From: Teredinibacter turnerae
Lineage (GTDB): Bacteria > Pseudomonadota > Gammaproteobacteria > Pseudomonadales > Cellvibrionaceae
DNA length: 64,000 nucleotides
Assembly: GCF_037935975.1 (NCBI RefSeq)
Contig: NZ_CP149817.1
Coordinates: forward strand, 4,960,001 to 5,024,000
Direction: 5' to 3'
Shown: piece by piece, positions 1-8,463 of the stretch
Layout: the number at the start of each line of letters is the position of its first letter
How positions within the stretch are numbered: position 1 is the stretch's first letter
Notes under the pieces: generated by a model
The model's database searches: none
What the model was told of the DNA's origin: nothing
Seen by the model: the letters and a program-made list of their open reading frames with translations, nothing else
Program-made: the position numbers and the translations under genes

Positions 1-1526
1 TGCTGGATATCCAGTATCACCTTATCGCCTTCGTTCACATGCGGCGTCACAGTAAGCGTGATACCGACATCCTGACGCTGGATCGTCTGGAATGGACTGG
101 TTCCCCCGTTACCACCCGTGTTAGTAAAACTACCGGTAACAAAGGGTACATTCTGCCCCACGGAAATCATGGCTTCATTGTTATCCATGGTCAGCAAAGT
201 AGGCGTAGAAAGAATGTTCGCGTTGCTGTTGGATTGCAGCATATTGACCAGTACAAGGAAGTCCTCGCCACCACTTTCGCCGGCAACACCAAGTGTCTGC
301 CCATCGGAACCACCCAGCGCCGTCAACAGCTGTGCGGCGGCATCCTCTGCACCACCAAACAAGGCGGCCGCAACGCCCGCAGCGCCGGTACTACCCGCAG
401 TGGACGCGCCAATCAAGCCCTGCGTGGCGTTTTTAAACATCCAGTCGATACCCAGGCTTTCTTTGTCGCCCAGGGTCATCTCAACAATAATTGCTTCTAC
501 CAAAACCTGAGCGCGGCGAATATCCAGGCGGTCGACAACTGCCATGATGGCATCCAACTGATCGCCTTCGGCGGTAATTAACAGTGAGTTAGTCGCTTCG
601 TCAGCTTCAACAGTCGCACCCTGACGCGCGGCACCTTTGTCGCCGCCGGGTGTCATTTTCGCCATGTTTTGTACGACTTTGCTCAACACAGTAGCGACGT
701 CTTTCGCGGTAGCGTACTCCAGGTAAACCACGCGTACATTGCCGGTTTGCAATTGTGGTCGGTCCAGGCGACGAATCAATTGTTTCACCCGTTGACGCTG
801 CAAATCTTCGCCGCTGAGCAGAATCGCGTTGTTGCGCTTGTCGGCCACCATAGTGATCTGGTTAGCAGAATTGCCCTGTTTGTTGGCGCCGTCTAACTTC
901 GCCAGGGTTGCAACCAGGCTTTCCGAATCAGCGTATTTCAATTCAATAACTTCGGTGACCGGCATTGCCGCCGTATCAATTTTTTCGATGACTTCTCTAA
1001 TGCGCTCAATGTTTGCGGCAGTGTCGGAGACCACAATCGCGTTACTGGGATCGTAAGCGGCGAGGTGAGAGTGCTGAGGCACCAGCGGGCGCAACACCGG
1101 CAGCACTTTTGCCGCGGCAATATTTTTTAGCTGGATAACCTGCGTGATGTAACCTTCGTCGATCTCCGCTTCGTCTTTCACCGGCAAGGGCGAGGAGCGG
1201 GCGTCTTTGAGCGGCACGATGCGCACCACATTACCCACTTCCACCAGGGTAAAATCGTGCACTTCCAGCACGGAGCGAAACAGCTCGATAAGTTCGCGCT
1301 CGTTCAGCGGCTTTTGTGAAATAACTTTCACCCGGCCTTTTACCCTAGGGTCGATAACCATGGTTTTTCCGGTCACCTCCGCAACGAACTTGATCACCTC
1401 GTTGATATCGGAATCCTTGAAATTCACCGTCCAGGTTTGCTGCTGCGCCCAGCCAGTGCTGGCACAGAAAACAATGGTCATGCACAAGATGACGCGAAAA
1501 TGTTTCAACACGGTTTTACCCACCAT
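1..1526 (-). CDS. gspD: Type II secretion system secretin GspD (partial, C-terminus beyond left edge)
   Basis: Outer-membrane secretin that forms the exit channel of the type II secretion system. About 508 codons are visible. An N-terminal signal peptide ends near GWAQ, followed by the N0 domain (WTVNFKDSDINEVIKFVAEV) and N-domain repeats. At the window edge the secretin core reads QRQDVGITLTVTPHVNEGDK, a typical GspD stretch. The chosen ATG at 1526-1524 overlaps the gspC stop by 11 nt, so the two genes are translationally coupled. A start at an internal ATG about 45 nt downstream is possible but would shorten the signal peptide. The gene is cut only by the window; no frameshift was seen. Family identification is secure. 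Confidence 0.95.
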   Translation of the reverse strand, partial: MVGKTVLKHFRVILCMTIVFCASTGWAQQQTWTVNFKDSDINEVIKFVAEVTGKTMVIDPRVKGRVKVISQKPLNERELIELFRSVLEVHDFTLVEVGNVVRIVPLKDARSSPLPVKDEAEIDEGYITQVIQLKNIAAAKVLPVLRPLVPQHSHLAAYDPSNAIVVSDTAANIERIREVIEKIDTAAMPVTEVIELKYADSESLVATLAKLDGANKQGNSANQITMVADKRNNAILLSGEDLQRQRVKQLIRRLDRPQLQTGNVRVVYLEYATAKDVATVLSKVVQNMAKMTPGGDKGAARQGATVEADEATNSLLITAEGDQLDAIMAVVDRLDIRRAQVLVEAIIVEMTLGDKESLGIDWMFKNATQGLIGASTAGSTGAAGVAAALFGGAEDAAAQLLTALGGSDGQTLGVAGESGGEDFLVLVNMLQSNSNANILSTPTLLTMDNNEAMISVGQNVPFVTGSFTNTGGNGGTSPFQTIQRQDVGITLTVTPHVNEGDKVILDIQ

Positions 1527-2508
1527 TATCGACTCTGATTGTTATTTGCAGTTCTTCATCGCCGCGGCGCACACCCAGATTGGCTTCGGTCGCGGTTTTT
1601 AATTCTTGATAGACTTCGCGCAGTTGACGCGGGTCATTCATGGTTCGGCCATTCACATTGGTCACAATGTCGCCGGCTTTCAGCCCCACTTGTTCGAACA
1701 GTTCACGGTCGCGGCCGGGGCGAATTTTGTAGCCCACCATACGGCCGTCTTCGCGGTGAACACTAAACCGCACCACATCGCTGATGGACTTCGGAATCTG
1801 CTGCGGTGAAATACTTTTGCGCAACGGCTCTGGTCGCTGGGATGCACGCGACGCACTCTGCGCCGGACTGGTCGGGACGCGGTAATTATTCCTGCGGTTG
1901 CCTTGAGACTTTTTGAAATCCTCTTCCGAGTAAAGCCACAGCGACTCGTATTTACCTTTATTGTCGAGAATAACCCGTTCTTCCATCACTTTTGCCAGCT
2001 TCACGCCAGCGTTTTTTGGGATTTCCTCGCCAATACGAAACAAACCCTGTTCGGAGCCGTTATCGATAATCGCGCGCGCTTCTTCCTGGTTACTGCTGGC
2101 GATAACACCGTGCAATTTCAAATTCAGGCTGGTGGTGGAGGCGTTATCTTCAATGCCATCCGAGGCAACCACAGGTTCGGACTCGGGCGCCACATCCACT
2201 GGCGCATTGGTGGCGTCACCAAAAATTTTCATTTCCTGGAGCGCTGCCACATCCACATCGACACCGGCAGCCACCGCAGCACTCTCCACCTTAATCGGCG
2301 CGGCGAGCTTGCTCGGTTGCGGCTCGGCAGGCACCGGAAATACCAACCAGAAAAAGCCGGCCAGGCTGTGCACGATCCACAGGATCGACAGATAGAAAAC
2401 CGCGTTGCGCCAGAAATCCAGCGGCAGCGAACGCAGGTAACCGTAGGTAGCCGAACCAAAACGGTTGGCTTTAAATAACACTGGATTGTCAGCAAACGAT
2501 GTTGCCAC
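1516..2508 (-). CDS. gspC: Type II secretion system protein GspC
   Basis: Inner-membrane protein linking the type II secretion inner-membrane platform to the secretin. One membrane segment (FWRNAVFYLSILWIVHSLAG) follows a short cytoplasmic N-terminus. Next come a linker, the HR domain (around LKLHGVIASSNQEEARAII) that contacts GspD, and a C-terminal PDZ-like domain (GLKAGDIVTNVNGRTMNDP). I choose the GTG at 2508 because TGGAG lies a few bases upstream; an in-frame TTG at 2520 would add four residues. The gene is first in a minus-strand gsp operon and overlaps gspD. Presence of a PDZ rather than a coiled-coil C-terminus is read from the sequence; the role is family knowledge. Confidence 0.93.
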   Translation of the reverse strand: MATSFADNPVLFKANRFGSATYGYLRSLPLDFWRNAVFYLSILWIVHSLAGFFWLVFPVPAEPQPSKLAAPIKVESAAVAAGVDVDVAALQEMKIFGDATNAPVDVAPESEPVVASDGIEDNASTTSLNLKLHGVIASSNQEEARAIIDNGSEQGLFRIGEEIPKNAGVKLAKVMEERVILDNKGKYESLWLYSEEDFKKSQGNRRNNYRVPTSPAQSASRASQRPEPLRKSISPQQIPKSISDVVRFSVHREDGRMVGYKIRPGRDRELFEQVGLKAGDIVTNVNGRTMNDPRQLREVYQELKTATEANLGVRRGDEELQITIRVDNGG

Positions 2509-3025
2509 AGCTATCTCCAAAAACAGGCAGGCTCACACCAGCGCCCTGCTGTGAACTACATTTGCGTGAGCAGAAATTGGCACAAACCTCAGCCAGAGCG
2601 GCAAGGTCAGTCAAATAGATTCACACACATACAGCGGAAGTTATTCTCAGCCAGACTCACCGCAGTTAGTAACGCACAACCTTGGACGGGGTCGCAGAGG
2701 CCATTTATAGTCGCGAGGGCGTAGTTTATACAGGCTGAAAGAGGATTGGTATGTCACCTTTCCTCAGTTTCTAGATTTTTTCACATTTGGCGGCGACTTT
2801 TTTTACGCCCAACACAATACGCCGAAGGTCCCGCCAATTGTGAGTTTGCCCCCGCTTTCGCGCCATTTACCCGGCAAATATCCCTTGTATTCGTGCGCCT
2901 TCACCCACATTTATCCGGCCTCAAGACACTATGCACAACGCAGGGAAAAGGCTTGAGCTGACCCAGGCCGATTTGTATGCTTTACGCCCTGTGCCACCAC
3001 CCATCACAACCGGATACCACGCCTA
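2509..3025. other. Intergenic region between divergent gspC and the gshA operon
   Basis: 517 nt with no convincing gene. Short open frames at 2746-2961 and 2977-3243 have no ribosome-binding site and no recognisable product. The minus-strand side carries two TATAAA-like boxes around 2705-2730 that could serve gspC, but no good -35 partner was seen. A better plus-strand promoter candidate lies at 2953-2981. Confidence 0.5.
2953..2981 (+). promoter_or_regulatory. Candidate sigma70 promoter for the 3026 gene and gshA
   Basis: TTGAGC and TATGCT are separated by 17 nt, each matching 4 of 6 consensus positions. The expected start is about 35-40 nt before the ATG at 3026. Confidence 0.4.
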
Positions 3026-3379
3026 ATGAGTACTGTTTTTGTGCTTGTGAATCAAGACCACCTGTTGCTGGAACGCTCCGGCAAATGGGGCTACGCCAAC
3101 GATTTACGCGCACTGTACCGCACCCCCTATCGAGACGAAGCCCTCAATCAAAAAGTCGAACTCACAGTGAAAGACCCGCTGTTGCGCGCGCGCATCGAGC
3201 AAGCAACCCTCGACGAAAAAGGCATACCGCGCCTGGCGGATGACCTGCTGGCGGCAATTCCCCCGCGCCCCATTGTTGTCGAAGCGCCAGAAGATTCCGC
3301 TGAGAACACCCCCGACGAACCCGCAGACGCGCCCGATTCCAGCGACGCCGACGCCCCTGCACAGGCACAACTCGGCTAA
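3026..3379 (+). CDS. Unknown 117-residue protein translationally coupled to gshA
   Basis: I do not recognise a family. The protein is soluble, with no signal peptide or membrane segment. Residues 1-80 look folded (MSTVFVLVNQDHLLLERSGK at the N-terminus, then an Arg/Leu-rich helical part). Residues 85-117 are a low-complexity Asp/Pro/Ala/Glu tail. The stop codon TAA shares its last base with the gshA ATG (TAATG at 3377-3381), so translation of gshA is probably coupled to it. A promoter-like pair lies just upstream. The tight coupling and sustained open frame support a real gene, and a link to glutathione synthesis or its control is a guess from context only. Confidence 0.7.
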   Translation: MSTVFVLVNQDHLLLERSGKWGYANDLRALYRTPYRDEALNQKVELTVKDPLLRARIEQATLDEKGIPRLADDLLAAIPPRPIVVEAPEDSAENTPDEPADAPDSSDADAPAQAQLG

Positions 3380-4989
3380 TGTTTAACATCGAAAATATTC
3401 CGCCAGAATTGGCGGAAAAAGACAATGCTGCGCTACTCACCGGCATTTTGCGCGGGGCTGAGCGCGAGAGCCTGCGCGTTGACACCAACGGTACCCTGGC
3501 GTTTAGCCCGCACCCGAAAGGGCTCGGCTCAGCATTGGCTCACCCGGAAATTACCACTGATTTCAGCGAAGCCTTAATGGAGTTCATCACGCCGCCGACC
3601 CACAGCACGTGCGACCTGATCAACCACCTGCATTTGCTGCAAAATTTTACCGCGCACCAACTGCCGGCTGGCGAGCTGCTGTGGAGCCACAGCATGCCCT
3701 GTGCACTCGGCCCGGACAGTGAAATTCCCGTTGCGCAATACGGTTCGTCCAACAATGGACAAATGAAAACCGTGTACCGTGTTGGGCTCGGTCACCGCTA
3801 CGGCCGCTCGATGCAAACGGTTGCCGGCGTGCACTACAATTTTTCGCTGCCGAATGCCTTCTGGGCATTCCTGTTGCGCCGCGAAAATCTGCTAATGGAT
3901 TTACAGCAATTTAAAAACCACGCGTATTTTGGCCTGATTCGGAATTTTCGCCGCCACTACTGGCTATTGATCTACCTGTTCGGCGCGTCACCAGCGCTCT
4001 GCCGCTCATTCGTAGCCGGTCGCAACCATCACCTGCAACCCGTGGCGGAGCTCCAGCACACACTCCACCTGCCCTATGCCACCTCGTTGCGAATGGGAGA
4101 TCTCGGTTACCAGAGCTCTGCGCAAGAGAGCCTGTACGTTTGCTATAACCAGCAGAAAAGTTATATCGAAACTCTGTGCAGCGCGATTACCACGCCACAC
4201 ATTGCCTACGAAACCATCGGCGTGAAGGATAGCGCCGGCGAATACCGCCAGCTGAACACCGGCTTGCTCCAGATCGAAAACGAGTTTTACAGTTCGATCC
4301 GCCCCAAACGTACCGCCAAACCTGGCGAGACTGCGCTGATGGCTCTGGCGAACCGCGGCGTGGAATACATCGAGGTTCGCTGCCTCGATGCCAACCCCAG
4401 CTCCCCAGAGGGCATTAGCGAAGAGCAAATTCGCTTCCTTGATACCTTCTTGGTGTATTGCGCTTTGCAAAAGAGCCCGGACACCAACCGGAAAGAAACC
4501 GAGATGATCCTGGCTAACCAGAAAGCCGTGGTGGACCGTGGCCGCGAACCCGGGTTAATGCTTGCGCGCCCCGAGGGTTCCCTGGCGATGACCACATGGG
4601 CCAGTGGATTGTTAGCAGCAATGGGTCCTGTTGCGGAGCTGCTGGATAAGGCTCACGAGACCACTCGCTACAGCGAAAGCCTGCAACAGCAAAAAGCGAA
4701 AGTCGACAACCCGGACCTCACTCCCTCTGCGCAGCTGCTCAACACCCTGAAATCCACCGGCACAGAATACGCGCGCTACGCATTACAGCAGTCGAAGGCC
4801 AACCACGAGCAGCTACTCGACTCACCACTGTCGGGTGACGTGTACGATCGCATGGTAGAGATGGCGGCAAACTCTGTATTAGAGCAACACAACCTCGAAG
4901 AAAAGAGCCGCCAGAGCGGGCTCGACTTTGATGAGTTTCTGAAACGCTATTACAGCCAGTACCGCATGTGTTGTGGCGCTTTTGTTTGA
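3379..4989 (+). CDS. gshA: Glutamate-cysteine ligase GshA
   Basis: ATP-dependent ligation of glutamate and cysteine, the first and limiting step of glutathione synthesis in the cytoplasm. The 536-residue length fits the proteobacterial GshA family (E. coli about 518). Recognisable stretches include GILRGAERESLRVD near residue 20, TDFSEALMEFITPP near 60, and YRVGLGHRYGRSMQTVAGVH near 130-150. The region VEYIEVRCLDANPSSPEGI near 330 is also characteristic. The start overlaps the upstream gene's stop by one base. The partner gshB is in the same window at 36706, not adjacent. Confidence 0.97.
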   Translation: MFNIENIPPELAEKDNAALLTGILRGAERESLRVDTNGTLAFSPHPKGLGSALAHPEITTDFSEALMEFITPPTHSTCDLINHLHLLQNFTAHQLPAGELLWSHSMPCALGPDSEIPVAQYGSSNNGQMKTVYRVGLGHRYGRSMQTVAGVHYNFSLPNAFWAFLLRRENLLMDLQQFKNHAYFGLIRNFRRHYWLLIYLFGASPALCRSFVAGRNHHLQPVAELQHTLHLPYATSLRMGDLGYQSSAQESLYVCYNQQKSYIETLCSAITTPHIAYETIGVKDSAGEYRQLNTGLLQIENEFYSSIRPKRTAKPGETALMALANRGVEYIEVRCLDANPSSPEGISEEQIRFLDTFLVYCALQKSPDTNRKETEMILANQKAVVDRGREPGLMLARPEGSLAMTTWASGLLAAMGPVAELLDKAHETTRYSESLQQQKAKVDNPDLTPSAQLLNTLKSTGTEYARYALQQSKANHEQLLDSPLSGDVYDRMVEMAANSVLEQHNLEEKSRQSGLDFDEFLKRYYSQYRMCCGAFV

Positions 4990-5011
4990 TACCGCATAGG
5001 CCAACGTACCG

Positions 5012-5047
5012 CGTTAATCGCGCAGTGTTATCGCTGTACGATTAACG
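5012..5047. repeat. 9-bp inverted repeat between convergent gshA and fliL-like gene
   Basis: CGTTAATCG at 5012-5020 is repeated inverted as CGATTAACG at 5039-5047, with a shorter inner CAG/CTG match. It overlaps the last codons of the minus-strand gene. It could be a weak bidirectional terminator, but no clean U-tract follows on either strand. Confidence 0.35.
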
Positions 5048-5492
5048 TGTTAAAAAATATATCAACAACGCCAGTTTCCAGACCGTCCTCTTCGAACAGG
5101 ATTTTCCTGACCTCCGCCAGGGCATCCTGCCGCAGCGCTTCCTTGCCTGCTTGTGAGTCCACTGTATCTTCCGTTTGACTGGCGAATAACATCACCAGAT
5201 TATTCCGAATATAAGGTAAGTGATGGCGCACGGAGTTGGCAGCGTCCGAAGAATCGACTCTGACTGAAACTTCCGCCTTGATATAGCGAAGCTTGCCAGG
5301 ACCGCCAAAATTCACCACAAAAGCCGGTTTGATTGGCAGGTATATCGCTGAACTCGATGGCACCCCTTCTTCACCGGCCTCAGCGGCGGCGGGCTCCTCA
5401 GCCGCCTCTTCTGCGTCGTCTTGCGCCCAACTGGGACAAGGAAGCATAAATATGCTCAAAAGGAAAAAAACTCGGAATAACCGGCTTGGCAT
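5028..5492 (-). CDS. Orphan FliL-like protein with signal peptide
   Basis: 154 residues resembling the FliL family (flagellar basal-body associated). Residues 1-23 form a hydrophobic leader ending SWAQ, which looks cleavable rather than a retained anchor. Residues 24-45 are Glu/Ala-rich. The C-terminal domain has the FliL pattern: IYLPIKPAFVVNFGG, then KAEVSVRVDSSDAANSVRHH, and a final DIFFNTLIVQR. No flagellar gene is nearby; the neighbours are gshA and rsd. FliL relatives bind stator or secretion complexes in the periplasm, so an exported accessory role is possible. The family call is reasonable, the function unknown. Confidence 0.75.
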   Translation of the reverse strand: MPSRLFRVFFLLSIFMLPCPSWAQDDAEEAAEEPAAAEAGEEGVPSSSAIYLPIKPAFVVNFGGPGKLRYIKAEVSVRVDSSDAANSVRHHLPYIRNNLVMLFASQTEDTVDSQAGKEALRQDALAEVRKILFEEDGLETGVVDIFFNTLIVQR

Positions 5493-5646
5493 TTTTTTGT
5501 TACCTTAGTAATACAACAGTGCATTAAAGCATAGCCTATTTCGGCACTGTAACCGTGCACGCGCACAAGACTTGCCCTTCAATGAGGGATACTCTATCTT
5601 GAGCTCAGCATTTAATTCTTTATCCACAATGAAGGTACGGCAACTC

Positions 5647-6111
5647 ATGCTGGAAAATTGTAAAACCGCACAAGAGCGCTGGGGCGGTGTCAGCGAGATC
5701 ATCGACAAATGGCTTAAAAATCGTCAACAACTGCTTGTGCTTTACTGCAATCTCTCCGAGATCGTAGACGAACACAGCAGCGACGACATCGGCCAGGCCT
5801 TGCGCGGGTTATGTCAGGTTATGGTCGATTACGTGTCGGCAGGACACTTTGAAGTTTATGATCAATTGGTACAGGAAGGTCGCGCCTTCAACGACAAAGT
5901 CGCTCTGACAGAAGCCAAGGAACTGTTTAAATCCGTGGACACCACCACAGAAACAGTTCTCGACTTCAACGACAAATACCAGGAAATAGACGACCTCGAA
6001 AGCCTTCCCGGCGATTTGTCACAATTGGGCGAAACGCTTGCCAGCCGCTTTGAGGCGGAAGACCGCGCGATCGAAGTACTGCATCTCGCACACAAAGATC
6101 ACGTCGCCTAG
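5647..6111 (+). CDS. rsd: Regulator of sigma D / AlgQ family protein
   Basis: Anti-sigma70 factor of the Rsd/AlgQ family, which binds RpoD and shifts RNA polymerase toward alternative sigma factors. The chosen ATG at 5647 gives MLENCKTAQERWGGVSEIID, matching the start of AlgQ homologues, with AAGGT at 5632-5636. A longer frame from 5572 is not needed. The 154-residue length is typical. The protein is all-helical, with VLYCNLSEI and LCQVMVDYVSAGHFEVYDQL as further family stretches. In Pseudomonas algQ lies beside an FKBP gene and algP, and the same neighbours occur here. The symbol algQ would be equally suitable. Confidence 0.92.
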   Translation: MLENCKTAQERWGGVSEIIDKWLKNRQQLLVLYCNLSEIVDEHSSDDIGQALRGLCQVMVDYVSAGHFEVYDQLVQEGRAFNDKVALTEAKELFKSVDTTTETVLDFNDKYQEIDDLESLPGDLSQLGETLASRFEAEDRAIEVLHLAHKDHVA

Positions 6112-6202
6112 TCTTGTCACCGGCGGTATCCTTCTCATACCGCCGTGCTATCCTTTTATAAGGTTAACGAATCAACCTTGTGCCCTATAAAAGGAACTCA
6201 CA

Positions 6203-7228
6203 TTGCCTGCCCCGCTTCCTCGTATTAAGTCCAACCGCACCTGTACTCTGGCACTCTTGTTTTTTTGCAGCCTGCTATGCGCCTGCAACGGCGGCCAGTC
6301 GCCATCGGAATCGTTAGAGGTTGCGACAGTCGGATTGCACGCGGGTACACTCGACGCAACCGGCAAACGCGCCGTTGTCGGCTCGCTCTATCAGGGCGGC
6401 AGCTTCTGGCAATTGGACAGCCGTGCACGCAAATTCAATTGGAACCACAGCCGCGACGAACTCACCACAATTATCCACACCGCATTCGCCAGTAATAGCG
6501 ATTACGCGCTCACCGCAGACGCCAGCGCCTTGGTATTGTGGAGTACGCGCACCGGCGAAGCCCTACGCTACTGGTCGGCACCGGGCGAAATTTTGGACGC
6601 AGCCCTCGGCCCAATGGGCAATATTGCTCTACTGGGTTTAAGTGATCACACGGCGGTGTTGTTTGATATTCAGCGCGGAGGAATACTGTACCGACTGCCA
6701 GCAGACAATCGCGTTCGCTCAGTTGATCTCAGTCGCAACGGACGCATGGCCATCACCGGTTCCGAAGATGCAACCGCCACGCTGTGGGATACCTCAACCG
6801 GAAAACCGTTGCGCAAAATTAAACACAATGACGATGTGCAACTTGTCAGGCTCTCGCCTGACGGTACCCTCGCATTGTCAGTCAGCAAATACGACAAGGC
6901 GCTGGTATGGCAGACCCGTGATGGCAAAGCGCTCGGTGAACTGCCACTGAATGCGGAGCACTTAAAGCGCGGTATGATGTTTTCGGCAGCGCGATTTAGC
7001 GACGACAACACAAAGTTGCTCACCGGTCGCCCAGACCAACTGGTACAGCTTTGGCGACTGCCCGAACTGGTAGAGGTTGAGCGTTGGCGATTACCCAAAC
7101 GCAAGCGCTGGAAACCGAGCGGCGCAGCCGTTTTAGATGTAAGTTTCGATACCCAAGCATCCCGTTTTCACGCAATCGTGTCGAATGGCTTTATCCACAC
7201 ACTCGCCAGCGCACCCACCGCGCCCTAG
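6203..7228 (+). CDS. WD40-like beta-propeller lipoprotein
   Basis: 341 residues. A hydrophobic leader (residues 14-27) ends in a lipobox-like LCAC, so the mature protein is probably lipid-anchored at Cys28. About six WD40-type repeats follow; the clearest are AITGSEDATATLWDTSTGKP and ALSVSKYDKALVWQTRDGK. The propeller suggests a protein-binding scaffold on the periplasmic face. The start is a TTG at 6203 with AAGGA seven bases upstream; no in-frame ATG gives the leader. It sits between rsd/algQ and the FKBP gene, where I do not recall an equivalent in Pseudomonas. The binding partner is unknown. Confidence 0.82.
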   Translation: MPAPLPRIKSNRTCTLALLFFCSLLCACNGGQSPSESLEVATVGLHAGTLDATGKRAVVGSLYQGGSFWQLDSRARKFNWNHSRDELTTIIHTAFASNSDYALTADASALVLWSTRTGEALRYWSAPGEILDAALGPMGNIALLGLSDHTAVLFDIQRGGILYRLPADNRVRSVDLSRNGRMAITGSEDATATLWDTSTGKPLRKIKHNDDVQLVRLSPDGTLALSVSKYDKALVWQTRDGKALGELPLNAEHLKRGMMFSAARFSDDNTKLLTGRPDQLVQLWRLPELVEVERWRLPKRKRWKPSGAAVLDVSFDTQASRFHAIVSNGFIHTLASAPTAP

Positions 7229-7252
7229 GCAACACACAGTCTCACGCCCAAT

Positions 7253-7278
7253 AAAAAACCCGGCATATGCCGGGTTTT
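7253..7278. terminator. Bidirectional intrinsic terminator
   Basis: A perfect palindrome CCCGGCATATGCCGGG at 7259-7274 is flanked by six A on the left and four T on the right. It lies between the convergent WD40 lipoprotein and FKBP genes and can serve both strands. Confidence 0.88.
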
Positions 7279-7306
7279 CGCGTTAACGCTAAACGGTCGT
7301 AAAAAA

Positions 7307-8068
7307 TTACTCAGCCGCTTTTTCTTCCGCCGCCGCTTTCTCTTCTGGGTTGATTTCTAACAGTTCCAGTTCGAAGATCAACAGAGCATTTGGCTCGATA
7401 TCATACTCACGGGTAGCAGGGTTCATCTTACCGCCAGGGCCGTATGCGAGATCACCCGGAATATACAGCTCCCACTTGGAACCGACAGGCATAATCTGCA
7501 ACGCTTCAACCCAGCCAGGAATCAAACCGCTCACCGGGAAAGTTGCTGGTTCGCCGCGCTTATATGAGCTGTCGAACTCTTTGCCGTCCAGGGTAGTACC
7601 GCGATAGTGCGCAAGCACCATATCTTTAGCGGTGGGAATCGGGCCATCACCCTCTTCCAGTATTTTGTATTGCAAGCCAGACTCGGTTTGCACAACACCT
7701 TCTTTCTTGGCGTTCTCTTCCAGGAAAGCTGTTGCCGCAGCAGAGTTCTTTTCGATGAGCGTGTTCACTTTTTCCTGGCGCTTGGCGTTCTGCTCCGTTT
7801 GGAAAGCACGCATGGTTGCCTGCATTTCTTCATCGCTGAAACGTGGTTCGCCGCCGGCATTCACTTCTTGAATAGCCAGCGCCATCACATCAGGATTGAT
7901 TTCGAAGTCGTTTTGTTTTGCCTGGGAGGCCATATTGAAGCCCAGCAGATAACTGACCTTTTCGGGCAGAGTCTCAACTTTAACTTCTTTCTCTGGTTGC
8001 GCGGCTTCTTTACAGCCCGCGAGAATCAACGTTGTGGCAGCCACAGCGAGAAATTGTGTTTTTGTCAT
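7307..8068 (-). CDS. FKBP-type peptidyl-prolyl cis-trans isomerase, lipoprotein (FkpA/Mip-like)
   Basis: Periplasmic proline isomerase and chaperone. The N-terminus MTKTQFLAVAATTLILAGC is a lipoprotein signal with lipobox LAGC. Residues about 30-120 are the helical FKBP_N dimerisation region (KVSYLLGFNMASQAKQ onward). Residues about 125-240 are the FKBP domain: VLAHYRGTTLDGKEFDSSYK, then PGWVEALQIMPVGSKWELYI and LAYGPGG. The C-terminus is a short Glu/Ala-Lys tail. AGGA precedes the ATG by about eight bases. The gene lies between rsd and algP as in Pseudomonas. Assignment to FkpA rather than FklB or Mip is not certain. Confidence 0.93.
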   Translation of the reverse strand: MTKTQFLAVAATTLILAGCKEAAQPEKEVKVETLPEKVSYLLGFNMASQAKQNDFEINPDVMALAIQEVNAGGEPRFSDEEMQATMRAFQTEQNAKRQEKVNTLIEKNSAAATAFLEENAKKEGVVQTESGLQYKILEEGDGPIPTAKDMVLAHYRGTTLDGKEFDSSYKRGEPATFPVSGLIPGWVEALQIMPVGSKWELYIPGDLAYGPGGKMNPATREYDIEPNALLIFELELLEINPEEKAAAEEKAAE

Positions 8069-8463
8069 GGTGATGTCCTGTTGAAGTGGTACGAGTCGTT
8101 GTCATTATTAGGATATGTCAGGCTGACTGCCGCACACATTACTACACGCAAGCGGGAAGCTGGCAGGATTCATATCCACTGAGCGCGGCCAGTATACCTA
8201 AGGCTCTTCACCCCGACCAGCGAGCGTGCTCACAGCTCGCAAGATTAGGCCAGGTGCGTTACAGTTGAATTGACCTTGAGCCACAAATCACCGCGGCGAC
8301 AATTCGCCCGCAATGCGCAAACTCGTACAATCAGTTACAAACGGCCTAACTTTTTGATTAGAAGCCCAATTTACCAACAAAATATATACAATTTTGCAAA
8401 AAACAACGTTATCATTTTTCTGCATCACAAATTATTCCAATCTTCAATCTCAGGTACTATGTC
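8069..8463. other. Divergent intergenic region fkpA-like / algP
   Basis: 395 nt without a gene. The part from about 8330 to 8460, next to algP, is very AT-rich and probably holds its promoter, but I could not settle on a well-spaced -35/-10 pair. The remainder must contain the promoter for the minus-strand FKBP gene. No repeat or RNA gene was recognised. Confidence 0.5.

Noticed and set aside
2746-3243. Two short open frames before the gshA operon
   Set aside because: No ribosome-binding site, no recognisable product, and the second overlaps the better supported 3026 gene in another frame.
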